The notes under the pieces are model-generated. The model did not search any database and was not told where the DNA came from. It was given only the letters and a program-made list of their open reading frames with translations. Shown one piece after another: positions 23,511-36,386 of a stretch of 64,000 nt of DNA. Both the position numbers and the translations under genes were made by a program. Within the stretch, counting starts at the first letter, position 1; each line of letters begins with the position of its first letter. This stretch comes from Hofstenia miamia (Eukaryota; Xenacoelomorpha; Acoela; Hofsteniidae): the NCBI GenBank assembly GCA_900660155.1, contig CABFPE010000475.1:580518-644517 (forward strand), in the 5' to 3' direction.

Positions 23511-25650
23511 TTTGCTAATTTACGCATTTCTCTTATTAAACTTATTTCAGGCGAACTTTTTTGGTTGCTATTCTTTTCATTGAATTATCATGGAACTAGT
23601 TGTGATTTTAGGAGAGTATGAATGGTAAAAATGTCGTCACATGATTCAAAATGATGACGTCATCAATATTTTTGGGACGTAATCGATAGTATCAGTGAAA
23701 TTGCCAGTGTAAAGTTTTTCTCTAGATGACATTTTCCATTTAAGAATTATGTTTTTTCATGTTTTTGCCAGTATATTAGCCATGAAACTTTGTTGTGTAT
23801 GCAATATGCTGTACATACCACCGATCACCTATAAAGGTGTGCCCAATCAATTGCAATCTTATCGCAAAATTTGATTTTATTTCTCGTTTAATATCTTCTA
23901 ACTCTTCATTTCATACACTACATAAGAAATTAGTGAAGCATTTGCAATATATCTCAAAACATTGATGACGTCATTAAAACGAATGCTGCTCGTACATTTT
24001 GCAGTAATTAAATGTAATTCAACTGTAAATTAATTATAGCACTTTAAATAGTGATTGCATTAAAACTTTTACCTACTTGAAAAGATTCATCAATATATTC
24101 AATTGCAATCATGTTTTAAAAAAATTGTTTAAAGTCGAAATTAATATAAATGATGTCAGGTTCCTATCTGCAGCCTTTAAAACGTTACATGTATTAGACC
24201 TTAAATAACGCTGCTGGCTACCTCCTCTCCCTTTACGTTTAGCACGGTTAAGTTTTTATTGACGGTTTTTATGTAGCTTGAATCTAGTCTGTTTTAATTT
24301 TTATTGATGAAACGTTTAATTGTAATTTATTTTTTATGCATTGCTCAACATAAAGTATGATTTGTATTATCAACCTGACACAATTTTTCAATTAATTTTG
24401 AAGAACATTTTCAGTAATTGTCATTAACTTTGATTTATTTGCAGAAAGACAGCCTGTTATTTCTAATTACTTTCAGGAGTAAATGAGTTCTAAAGAGAAC
24501 GGCTCTCTAAAAGTATTTGAGTTATGATTATGTATGTTTATTTCTAAGACTATATGAAGTGGTCTCACTAGCTTAAAAAATAGGGTTAATTTTTGAAGAT
24601 AAAATTGAATTTTACTGGAAGAATTTTATAATGTTATCATTTTAAATATTGAGGCAGCAACGTTTGACTCATTTTAAATGAAACTGTTTGAAAGTTTATT
24701 TAATTTTAACCCTTCGTCATAAAAATTAATCTGATAAAGGGCTGTTTTCGACAATGTCATATAAGTCCAAATGTTAACTTTTTGTTGTTGTAATTATCAT
24801 TGACAGTTCCTTTGAGTATCGAAATGTCTCTGTGAACTGCGGATGTATATAGTTTTCTCTTAACAGCTATCAGCCACATAATACTGATCGATAACAAAGT
24901 TATAATTTTTCTTTGAAGCGGTTTTAGGTCTTTTCACTTCTTTTTAAAGGCCAACTTCTCTTTCTCGAGATTTGAAAAGCCCCCTGGCGCAAGTATTATT
25001 TCAAATTCTTTAAATGAGATTTACATTTGTTTCTCTCTAATTTCCGAGTTGCAGGTGTGTCTCATTGGTTTTAATTTACTTTTAATCGTCAAAACTTGTG
25101 GAATCTCATTAAGATTTTCAGCCACTATTCTCTTGTAGTAGAAGATTTTCTAATCTGATCTTGACAAAAGCATGCATTTAATTTGTAGCTCGAGGGTATT
25201 GAATCTGATAGGATGACTAGTGGGATTAAAATGCCTTAATAATTAGTGATCGCGGTTCATTTTCAAGCGAACAGGTCGCTTTATACACCACGAATGAATT
25301 GGGGGCGTTTTGGTTTATAGCGATTACCGTATAAAGTTGAGGTGTTTGATTTTTCAAAATAGTACCTGAACCAGACATTTTCTGTTGTAATTATACAATA
25401 TATATAAATATTTCAATAACTTGTACAAATATAAGCATTCACCTGTACATTTCTGATTTATATATAAAATATATGTCAGCAGTGTTTTTTGAATGTTTTC
25501 TAGTTGCAAAAATGCATTAAATTTAAAAATGTCACTTCATTTTGAAAAAAGCACGATTGCAAATGAAAGTTAACCGTAAAAACTTCTGAGAGCATTAAAA
25601 CAAATTTAGATGCATATGGTATTTGTGTAATTCATTGTGTATATAATAAT
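23511..25650. other. Gene-poor stretch
   Basis: AT-rich DNA with no recognisable gene, RNA gene or element. Short phrases such as atgacgtcat recur at 23653-23662 and 23964-23973, but without other structure. Confidence 0.5.
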
Positions 25651-25699
25651 CAACTTTATTTTATTGGGATAAGCCCTTTTGTGTACTTTTCCTTCCCCT

Positions 25700-26100
25700 T
25701 TGCTTGTTTGTGAAATAAATGCGATCCATTGACCCGGCTAACCCGGGTGATTTATGTGAAAATTGGTACGGTTGTAGTTGATAGCGAGCTGTGGCGAATG
25801 TGGTTAGTCGCTGAGTTGGAATGTTAGGTCTGGGCGATACGGGCATTTTGAATTCGATCCTGTTTCGATTTGATTATCATTTAAAAGTTCGATTATCGAT
25901 TCGACTGAAGACTAAACTTGCTTTAGACATATTTCCTATTTGCTCTTATAAACATAAGACTAAAAAATTTCAGGGTTGAGTGGTTGTCTCCAAAAATCAG
26001 AATGTATTTAGTACTGCGTGGAAAAAGTACTGCTTATTGCTGTGCGTCCCATTATACTTTAGCCGGGTTACTCGAATCGAATATCTTCATAACTTAAAGG
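25700..26100. repeat. Possible decayed hAT-type repeat patch
   Basis: Contains gacccggctaacccgggtg, ctgggcgatacgggc, and runs of ttcgattatcgattcg and ttactcgaatcgaatatc, the kind of reiterated motif seen near hAT termini. The 18-mer gtacggttgtagttgata at 25766-25783 matches gtacggttgcagttgata at 8412-8429 inside the other GGGTCGGGT-rich region. No terminal repeats or target duplications were found. Confidence 0.3.
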
Positions 26101-26397
26101 CTTTTAACCTGAACTTTAAAATTTTACATTTACATCTATATTCTTTTTCACCTATATTCTATTTCTAGGTGCTAAAGTCAAATTGGTGTATTCTTATGTG
26201 TTGTTTAATATTATATCGTCGACATTTTTTCTGATTTACATATTTCCAATTTTGAGGAATTTTTCAGCAGAATTCAGTTAATTAACTTGAAGTTTGTTAT
26301 GCAGAATTCTCATAGTGAGGAACATGCAAAATTTTTTCGATAAATTGTATTCCTGGATTGTAGCAACAAATAGAGTGTGTTCTCAAATAGGTCATAG

Positions 26398-26400
<3 letters not shown>

Positions 26401-26436
<36 letters not shown>
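26401..26436. repeat. (AT)18 microsatellite
   Basis: Uninterrupted alternating AT between ordinary AT-rich flanks. No mariner terminus abuts it. Confidence 0.95.
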
Positions 26437-26441
<5 letters not shown>

Positions 26442-28050
26442 TTTAAGTTTTCATCAAAATTTGTGTTCTCATTCGTTCTTGGATATATCAAAACAATTTT
26501 ATAAATTAAATTTATTTGCATTGTGAATTGTTTTATTGAACACTTATTTAATTTACCCTATTATAGAACTAAAATTACATTAGAACAATTATATTAGAAA
26601 AATTTTGCAATTTTGACAGTTGTCTTCTGTTTTTATTAATTGATTTTGTTTGTGAATTCAATAACAAAATCCTTCAAATTTTTAGCAGTAGAAAGCCTGA
26701 TGATTCTGTATCTTATATTTATGCAGTTGTCAGAATTGACCTGTTCAAGTAAAACTAGCGAATATAAAAGCAAATGAAAGAAAATTATCAGAAGAACAAA
26801 ATATGCAAACATTAAATTGGACCACTCAGGATTTCTAGTGTTAAGATATGTCAGAAAAATTTCATCGTCTGAATAAACTTGTTTTTAAAATAAATACACT
26901 CATAATTATAAATTAATATTTGATAAAAATTATATGGACACTGCAAAGCTATATTCATTACAAATACAGTTCTGCTAAACATTATTTGTTTATAATACGT
27001 AAATTCCCTGTTTATAATGATATGATAACATATATCTAACATGCGTATGTTGATTTGTCAGTTTCTTTTTAGTTTCCCACATTGCTAAAATTTGAAGTTT
27101 ATTTTTGTAAGATTTCAATTCCTCCATTTGAATATGGTTTTATGCAGAAATTTTTTTCAATGTATTTTTATATTTTAATAATATGTTTAATATTGTTTCC
27201 CAAAATCCCAAATCCAGGTTAGCATACTTTATAAAGACTTAAAGTATTATTTTTATATACTTTGTTAAGTAGTCACTTAACACAAACTGTATTTCGCAAG
27301 AAGCAATCAAATGTTTCTTTGAAGAAATCATTTGTTATATTTACATATTTTTTAAAATCGTTATAAAATAGATATTTCCAACATTCTGATTTTTAATTAA
27401 TTAAATTACCATGAGGCCTATCATTGAGTTTATTACTAACTTTGATCTCTTATTGTTGGATTCACCTTAATTATTATTAAATTTTTCGAAAAGAGAAGTC
27501 AACATTTTAGTTTCGAAATCTTTTGTTTTGATAAAATATAGAGTGGCTGCGCTTGTTTTGATTTCTCGCCTCCTTCTCTTTGATGGAAAAGTTTAAGCAG
27601 CCGCTCATAGTTAACCATATTTATTGAGCGCCAAGTCTATTGTTATAAGATGTTGAAATCCGCATTAATCCACATTTCAATTACCTTCAGTGATCGTAAT
27701 AAATGATTCCTTAATTCGATTTCGATTCCCGCCTGTATCCAAGGTAACCCAATCATTTGAAGAATTTCATAAAATTGTGTGCAAAACATTTATCGAAATC
27801 ACGTTGCGCGATTATTTACGTAGACAATTGATGGCTATAAGAATAATAAATTTTTTAAGAACTATCTATTTTTTTCCGATTTCAATTTGGGTTTATTAAG
27901 CCCTAGTGTTGATAAATAGAAGTTTTTAGCTGTATTAATCCATTTCATACCAGACCTACTTAAATACTTTGGAATTGGCTATTTCTCAGATATAGTACTT
28001 TTAGAAAGCATATTAAGAGAATTTCAAGTGCAATTAGTTTTGAAGTGATC
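26437..28050. other. Gene-poor stretch
   Basis: AT-rich DNA without recognisable gene or repeat family; only short open frames of low complexity are present. Confidence 0.5.
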
Positions 28051-28062
28051 GTATGATCCCTA

Positions 28063-28960
28063 AATAATAATAATAATTATAATAATAATAATAATAATTT
28101 ATTAGAATCAGAAAGAAAACATCTGATAATCTTATTAATTTACAAAATTAGAAAAAAGAACTATTTTTTTAACATTTCTTGAGAATTCGATCGGGAAAAA
28201 AATTGTATATTTATTTCTTGCACTGCAACTGGAATGTGGTTTCCTTTCTCGTAACCGATCAACAGCATATACTTCTCGTTTGGGAATTATTCCTCTCAAA
28301 ATATGATTAATATTGCTCGTTATTTTGTCATATTGCTTGTTATCCAAAATAAATTCCTTCATTGATATATAGGATTCCAATAATCCCATTTTTGTGCTTT
28401 GCGTTGGAGGCGATAAATTTTGTGTAGGTTTTGTTGTGAACAACCTCCCCACACCCTTATGCAATAGCTCATATGAGCGGAAATCATTGTTCTATATAAA
28501 TAATTCAAGTTTTCAAAGCTATAATTTAAGTGCTTCATTTTGAGTAGGAGGTATATTAATGAAGAAACTTTTTTCTCAAGTTTATTCACGTGTTCATCAA
28601 ATTTAAGGTCATTAGACAAGATCACTCCAAGAACTCCGACTTTGCTTTTTTGCTGAATTCCATTAATTTTACGAGGTGTATCACCTTTTTGAAATTGGAT
28701 ACAGAGCTTTGCAGATTTGTTTGTGTTGAAAAACATATTATTCAAACTGCACCACGACATAAGTTCTTTAATAATTGCTACAGAGTATGCATAGAAACCG
28801 GAAATAATGCAATTGATATCATCCGCATATTTAACCAAGTTACCAGATTCAGAAGAAATTTGCAATTCGTCGTATAGTAAATTAAACATGATCGGTTCAA
28901 AAATAGCCCCTTGAGGACTATCAAATAGTCATTTGAGAACCTTGTATGAACGGTTAGCAA
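28063..28960 (-). pseudogene. LINE reverse transcriptase 3' fragment with (ATT)n tail
   Basis: 5'-truncated non-LTR retrotransposon on the minus strand. Blocks in order from high to low coordinate are ANRSYKVLK, a stop, then SPQGAIFEPIMFNLLYDEL, VKYADDINCIISG (intact Tyr-Ala-Asp-Asp), LKFDEHVNKLEKKVSSLIY, AHMSYCIRVWGG and KIYRLQRKAQK. A frameshift near 28395-28400 leads into KEFILDNKQYDKITSNINH and DRLRERKPHS, a C-terminal block typical of these enzymes. The 3' end is an AAT/ATT microsatellite (28063-28099), which suits LINEs with short tandem-repeat tails rather than poly-A. The antisense open frame on the plus strand is a shadow. Confidence 0.85.
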
Positions 28961-31740
28961 GATGTCAAAAACTTGAAATTTTTCAATCACACAATAAATG
29001 TACTATGTAAAGAGGTCAAATTTATGTTGAAGTCAGTGATGCATAAGTAAAATATAAATTGAGAGCGTACCTTAGGAAATATCGAAAAAAATTGAAAAAA
29101 ATTTGTAAATTAACAGACATAATAAAGAATGCTGAGCAACAGTGAAACCAATGCTGAATCCGCAAAGCATTAAAAATACCATATATTTAAGCATTCAATA
29201 AAAGAAATTAGGATGAAATTATGGACAACCATCAGGGGTACATTTAAAGGCATGCTCTCCATTTGAGGTTCTTGGTATGAAATGGATTAACCAGTGTTGG
29301 CTTGTAAAAAGATGACTAGTTTAAAATATGTTTTTCCCTTATAAATTGTTTTAAAATGTTTGATAGATTTTTGAAATGAATTTAAACGCTTATATCAACG
29401 ACATACATGGCGTCTGACTTTGCACACTCAGCGCCTTAATTGATTCCTTTGGATGTTCTATCTATATAAATAGAAACAGTAAAAGTTAGTTGTTGGTCCC
29501 ATGGGCCTTAGACCTGATCACCTGAACATTAAAAATTGAGAAAATTTAAATCTTTTTTAAAAAAATCTGAATTTTCAAAGAGAACTATTTAACGTTCCAA
29601 GTTTCATAATAGGCTTGAGAAAATTCTTTGAATATGAGGTAAATACCTCTTGTATTTAAATAGACACCAGGCGGTTTAAGATGAAGAGAATTTCGGCGTT
29701 GGCATTTTCATTTTTTTTTATTTGATGTTTAATTGTTCCTTAGAGGGACACGTAGACCACGTACTCCTCAAAATTTATGATCAATAGTTTGTGTATGCCA
29801 TTTGGTTAATTTTTGTTACAATGCTCTAAATCAGAATAAACGGATGATATTTGTCTAAAAATCAGAGTCTGATAAACAATGTCTTTGTTAAAAGCATTTA
29901 AAGATATTTTTGGAAAATGTTTGCAACCCTTGGCATGAACATTTTAGTAGTAAATTTATTAGATGGTTGTTGTAGCAAATACAACAACATTGTTTCAAAT
30001 TTTAACTGTAAATTTATTGAAGCACTATTATTGTAAAGAGAGGTTTAAATGCGGAATTAATTGATATGAAACCTGCTGACATAACTACAAGGAAATGTTG
30101 GGAACAATTAATTTGACAACAGTTGTTTACTTAATTGACGAAAATTGTTTCAGTTTCGGAACTTCACTTGGTGCTTAATTTTTTCCTGTTACGCCTCATT
30201 TTGGCAATTAAATTAAATTTAATCGAAGATCTCTGATACAAAGTGCTGTTGTTGCCTTTATTTTCACATTTTATATCAAATAAAATAAGTTTAATTATTC
30301 TTCAGACTGTACAGAGGACGTGGACTCTTTTAATGTTAGACTTTGAATTTTTCAAAAGTTCTCTTTTTCTCCTCCGTAGTACAAAGAATGATGCTATTGA
30401 AATGCGTTTGAGGTAAATATATCCTCTTTCATTCAATCGTTTGAATTATTGTAATTATTTCTTTATTCTTTTTGAAATGTCATAAAACCACATTCATTCG
30501 ATAAATACAAAGACAATATTTTGGATAAATACCAAAATTCCTTTTCTTACAGATCTTAGCTCGGATAATACTGTAATTTAACAATGAAATACAAATGTAC
30601 CGGACTACACAGAGCAGAACATATATAGTGTTATTTACTCGCTTGGTTTCTAGTATATATTTTTTTTCAAAAACAAGAAGAGATGTAGGGGCATTCTACA
30701 AAGTAGAGAAGTTCTATAGAATAGCATTGTTTTCTATGTAAAAAGTAAGAAAGAAAAATCTTTAGTTGTAGGGTTAATTTCAAATTGTTGTTAATATTTA
30801 ATTGCCGCATCGAAATCGAGTCAATTTTAAAACGCGAGAAGTAATAGGTGGAGATATTTGAATTCAAATCTCAAAGCAACGGGACCGATAGGGTATGCAA
30901 GAATGTCCTGTAAATCTTCTCATAGCAGCACAATATGCAATAAAAAAATCAATTACTTTCACATATATATGTTTGCAAGGATGGCACTAATCGTTTTGCA
31001 GAAATTCTGGTCAAACTTTGCTTAAAATTGATAACTGATAGTCTAGTAAACCTAAAAATCCCTTAAGCTTTTGCTTTCAATGTGTGATAAAAAAACTTGA
31101 AGCTTACGAAGAAGTGACTTATAAATAATTCATTTAAATGTATAACAAATAACATTTAAAGTAGTTTGTAATCTTCAGTTTGCTGCAATATTTTACTCTC
31201 ACGAGGCCCCTAAAGCGGTAGTACTGCCTCAATAAGTGCTTTTAAATTAGATTAATGGATTCTTAATGTGATTTATAAATGGATAAATTGTTGAATAGTA
31301 TAATAAATAGATGGATTTATACTGATATGGAATTGGTAACTACTTTAAGCCCGAGGAAACAAATGGGAATGTAGATTTAATGACTAAGTTAAGTCATCTC
31401 TTAGTTCTAACAATGAATGTATTTAAAACCGATGTAGTTGTTTGATAATTAAATTTTGACTTTTTTTTAATAAAGTGCGGATTATGTAAGTTCGTCCATA
31501 TATTCGCAACAAAGTGATAACACAGCTGTCAACTAGGAGTAGGCACATCAACGTCAATAGCAAATGTCTCCATTTACAATGTCAATAAACATTTTATCTT
31601 TATAATAACAATTTCAAATTGTAAATAGATTAGTTTATTTTAAATTTGTATCAAATTTCCCTGCCTTACATAAGGACAACAGTTTGAATCTCAAATGTTA
31701 AGTGTCACCAACAAGACAATTTTGGACAGCGTTTATTAAC
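28961..31740. other. Gene-poor stretch
   Basis: AT-rich DNA with no recognisable gene or classifiable element. Confidence 0.5.
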
Positions 31741-31751
31741 TCCTTCTAGAG

Positions 31752-32220
31752 CAATGGTTTTCAACCACCTTTCTTAGACTGTGACCTCTCAATACTAAGA
31801 GTAAGAGTACTTTATTTATGAATTAAATACAAATCCAAATATAAGAAACGCAATTTATAAAAAATAATTGTTGAATATTTATCTTTTGAAGAAACTACGC
31901 CGAAAATGTTGATTATTTATAACAGGAAGCTGGTAAAGTCTAAGGGCGCGAGGGTTATAAGAAGTATTTTCGTTGCGGTGGCGACTCCGCAACTAAATAT
32001 CTTCTTCCTGTCATAAATTTTCTACACTAAATTTGTCGATGACTTTATCAATATTTAAGGTATTTCGATAGTTTTGGTATCATTTTAAACGTTTTTAGTT
32101 CAAAGCAAAAACTCAAGCTTCTAATAACAGGCGAAGGTTTGACTGATTTATTGAAAAAAGTTGCATAATTTCTAGGAACTGTACGACCCCTGAAGTGTTG
32201 CTACCCACAGGTTGAGAAAT
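31752..32220. mobile_element. Charlie-like hAT miniature element, 469 bp
   Basis: Flanked by identical ttctagag at 31744-31751 and 32221-32228, an 8-bp duplication fitting the nTCTAGAn target preference of Charlie-type hAT elements. The left end caatggttttcaaccacctt resembles the Charlie terminus CAGTGGTTCTCAACC, and the right end is ggttgagaaat. The interior folds back: gttgcgg and ccgcaac (about 31973-31994) form a stem, and acaggaag near 31921 faces cttcctgt near 32003. No coding capacity. Confidence 0.8.
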
Positions 32221-32228
32221 TTCTAGAG

Positions 32229-35200
32229 AAAAAATACATTATCTAATTAATAAATAATTCCGTTAAATTTATTTATTTTCTATCAACATTCAAAGAGTAA
32301 TTTAGAATTTTTTCATGAAGGCTAATGCATTAGGCGAAAGCTAACTAGTGTATGTTTATTGCTTTTTAGAGTCACATTGGAATCACCATTAGAAGTATCA
32401 ATATCTAACAAAGAGTAATGAATGCAATATGCAAATTATTCTAAAATTGTCAAGTGTGTGTACATTTTCAGTTTCACTTGAAATCTGAAATTATTTTGCA
32501 TATAACATGTATAAAGATCTCAATTCTGACGGGTATCTTGATTAAGGGGAAAGTGTTCATTTGGACTATCATTGTGCTTGACTACTTTAATTTCTATAGG
32601 AATCAGGATATTCTCTGCTTGATTTTGTAATGGATTGTTCTGTGCCTATCAAGTGATTCAAAAATCTTGTGAAAAACGATCAGCTAATATTTCAATAAAA
32701 ATTCTTTATCATTATATGTCTTATTATTGTTTAGCATCGTTAACTTTCTAAATATTTGTGAATGTTAAGTTTTTTGAAATGCAACATAATCAAAATAGAC
32801 TTTTGGGTCCAAAGTATTGTTAATTTTCATTTTCTACGCAGTGTAATTTATATGTCCTTGATTGGCAAAAATGTATCCAATGATGTTCTGCCTGAAGGTC
32901 ATCTTTCATTACGAAAAGGGTGGTTGTAACGTTGTCAATTTACTTCCAAGCTGATGGTTTTGGCTAAAAAACTATTTTCTAAGTTAAAGATAAATGCATT
33001 AATTCCTAATTAATTTGAGCTGCTTTGGAATAACGAGATTAATTTGCAGAGTTATCAATGAAAATTTAAATCCATTATTAACTCTTCAATTGTAGTTGGT
33101 TTTCGTCTTCATGGGTAGTTAAAAATATTATTTTAAATTAATCAACAACTATAGCAGGAATTTAATTTTATCTAATAACGTTTTGATTTGAATCCCCCTG
33201 CCTATTGGGTCTGTTACTTTTTTTAATTTTCTCTATTTTTCTCTACGTTTTGCCAAATCTAATGGGCTCATCGAAGATTTTTTGGCGGGTAGCACCAGAA
33301 GTCAACAATTGATGCAGAAGACCATTCGCACTGAAGAGAGTCAGATGGATTACAAATCATAACATGGCCATAAGAATATCTAAATGAGATCCACGTGGTC
33401 TGGTTAAACATGATTTGAACAAAGCTAATTTTAAATGCAGTTTATCGATGTCTTTTTTTAGGAAATTTGAGCCTAGCTATTTCTAGCCCATGTTAGTATT
33501 CCAATTTTTCCAGATATCCCTCTAGTTTATGAACTATCTGCGGAATATTTCCGTGGCGTTTAGAGTATGAATTTATTAGCCGCTGTATAAATTTCATTTA
33601 TTAATTTTTCTTGAGAAGTTCTAAAATTCTCAGCATTCTTAATTTTTATGTTTTCAATGTCAAATTTTTATATATATGGAATTAAGTTGGCTTTAATATT
33701 TTATAGCAGTCCTTCTCTATATAGTGTTGTCCATATCTAATGATTTTGATTAAATTTACGCGGAGAATTGATTGTGAGTCGCGCTCAAATTGTGGTATTT
33801 ACCATAGGTTTTGCTTGTTTGAAATTTTGATTGACTCAAGTGAAGCGTGGTTGGACAATTAAAAAATATCTAGTAAATAACCCTTAAAACATACCCAATA
33901 CATTACATTGTGTGAAATTTAATCTAAATACTTTTAACTATTACATTTTTGTGTTAAAGCTTTGTTATTTGAGGGGCGTCAATAGAGCTTTGCTTAAAAA
34001 GATAGTGTCAATGACAATAGAACAAATCCATTAGATTATCTCTCACAGTATTACATCGTGTCACTAATAATAACTCTTCCAATTATGGGTAATATTTTTA
34101 AGGCTCCTTTGATCGATAAGTTTTGTACATTTTATTTAACCAATTTATACAGAAAATCTGTAAAATATTTTTTTATTTAATTTTTAGAATGTCTGAAACA
34201 GTTAACACAATTGTTAACAGATTCAATAATAAATCGTTTATGTCAGCCTTGTCAAAAACTAAGATAAAAAAATGAAAACATTTGGAAAACAAATAAACTT
34301 CACCTTGGCAGGGCAATGAGCTAATTCAATTTCTTTTAGTTAGAATTTCGCTAATTAATTCAAGGCTTTCTCTAGACAAGAGAATTAAATACGTCTACAT
34401 GCATGTACAAAACCCCAACTGTTACTGGGAGTGTACGTAAATAATATCTGGCAGACTGAAATATATAGTACCTATTTGCAATAATTCTATTTGTTCTATA
34501 GGTCATCAGGTTATGATTTACTTTCAGCTGCTATTCCCTCTTTAAAATTTCTTCATGCTCTTATTTCTGGTTTATATTTTTGCCTATAAATTTTAAAGCA
34601 GACCTTCTTTAATTTATTGCGATTTATAAAAAATGAGATCATGTCTTTAATTGTATGTCTTACTGATTAGTCACCTCAATTTAAAATTAATTTTTATATG
34701 TAATTATTAATAGAAACCCATTCTATTGAAAATATGTTTTCCATCTTCCAATTTCAATATCTTTTACATTTACAACAAATCTATCCTGTACAGATTATGC
34801 CAACCTCACAGAACCTGTGTTAGTAATGCAGATTCCGTTAATTCATAAATCATATCGAATCTCAAACAATACATTTGCAGGACTAAACATTTTAACGATG
34901 AAATCAGTTTGTAAGAATAGAACGCTGAGACAAAATTGTGAGTGATTTTCACAGTTAACGTTCGCCCGTCAATCACAAATATTTGAACAGAAATGTATTC
35001 CATTCTTCTGTCCACTTTCACGAGTTGTTTTGAAAATGATAAGTTTTTAATTTTTTAAGCATTAACTTTAACAATTTTCCAGCCTTGAAATTTTATTGAC
35101 AAAATCAGGTCTTTAGAATCAGCATTCGTAGCAAGAAAAAATATACTTAGTAATTAATTTCATTCTTTATTTTTGATTATATTCAGACGAGAAAAGAACA

Positions 35201-36050
35201 CTTTAGCGAATTTGGCGATAATAGCATGCATATAATTTACATGTTTTTCCACTTTATAATTTCATAGTAAACATAAAATTGTGGAATGACTAGTCATTGA
35301 AATTGCAATAACAATTTCGCAATTGAAGGCCTGAACTAGTTATAAGAAAGGACTATTTGATGATAAGTGTCTCTTTATTTAGAAAAACGATTGATTAAAA
35401 GATTCATTTACCTTCGAGCTCAAAGACAAAATTACCTGCAGTCATGAATCGTTCTTGAAGTGTTAATTTGAATTTATTTAACTTAAAATTCCCACAAATG
35501 AATCGCACTAAGTAATCAATAATTATGCGGCATTCAAATTCAAAGGAATTTGGTGGGAAATATCAACATGAGCTTAATTCCTCTATTTATTAATCCATTT
35601 AATGGTATTCTCAATAATTGATACAATAATAGCTTAAAATCTGCATGCTAAATGTCATTTAATTATCAACTATCTTATTAAATATTTGTCAATTGCTGAA
35701 CATTGCTTATAAAACTGTTTGAAATTTTAAATATTTCATTTTTCACCTGTATTCGCCATCTTAACATTGTTTCACTTAAATTGTTAATATTAATTTATTA
35801 GTTAATGTTCTATTTATACATAAGGTTATTAATTATATCTAATTATTAATGTTGATTTTAGTGGATTGTCGTAACACATTCAATTGCATAGAAACAATAG
35901 CCATTTTGGTCATCGACATTTATCTCGTCAAATTGCTTAGGGTTTGCAGTAAATTATAATGGTTAAGTGCTATGGAACGGATACATATGTTATGCATGAA
36001 GTTTGTGCATATTAATATTATATTACGTCAACCTATTCACACTATATGCT
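32229..36050. other. Gene-poor stretch
   Basis: AT-rich DNA. Around 33270-33420 the composition becomes more balanced and several frames look residually coding-like, but no domain could be named. Confidence 0.5.
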
Positions 36051-36052
36051 GT

Positions 36053-36386
36053 TTAACTCTTTGAGGCTTAGTGACATATACATGTATATGTCTCAATAAA
36101 ACAAGTCCGTTTTTCTAGACTGCTATTATACACAGTTTATTTGTATTTTGCATAACTAGTTTTATAATAATTGCAAATTAATACATAAAACTTCAGCTGA
36201 ATTGCCAAATGCTCTTCACATTTTTGTGTTTTCTATTTGTTTTTTTAGATAAATATAATTAAACGAACAACGTGGTTAAAATGGCGCTTGTCAACCAATA
36301 TATGTGAAAAATATTATATTTATCCTAGTATTCTTGAAATTCATTTTTGGCAATCATTAATGGACTGCAGGTACATATATGTACCA
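36053..36386. repeat. Two palindromes spaced 277 bp apart, each after a TTAA
   Basis: A perfect 20-bp palindrome gacatatacatgtatatgtc (36073-36092) follows ttaactctttgaggcttagt, and a perfect 16-bp palindrome ggtacatatatgtacc (36370-36385) follows ttaatggactgca. TTAA followed by a short subterminal palindrome is reminiscent of piggyBac-type miniature elements, but matching terminal inverted repeats were not found. Confidence 0.3.

Noticed and set aside
28590..28877. 95-codon plus-strand open frame
   Set aside because: Antisense shadow of the LINE reverse transcriptase on the minus strand.
33260..33420. Coding-like patch (RVRWITNHNMAIRI)
   Set aside because: Several frames look equally plausible and none matches a family I can name.
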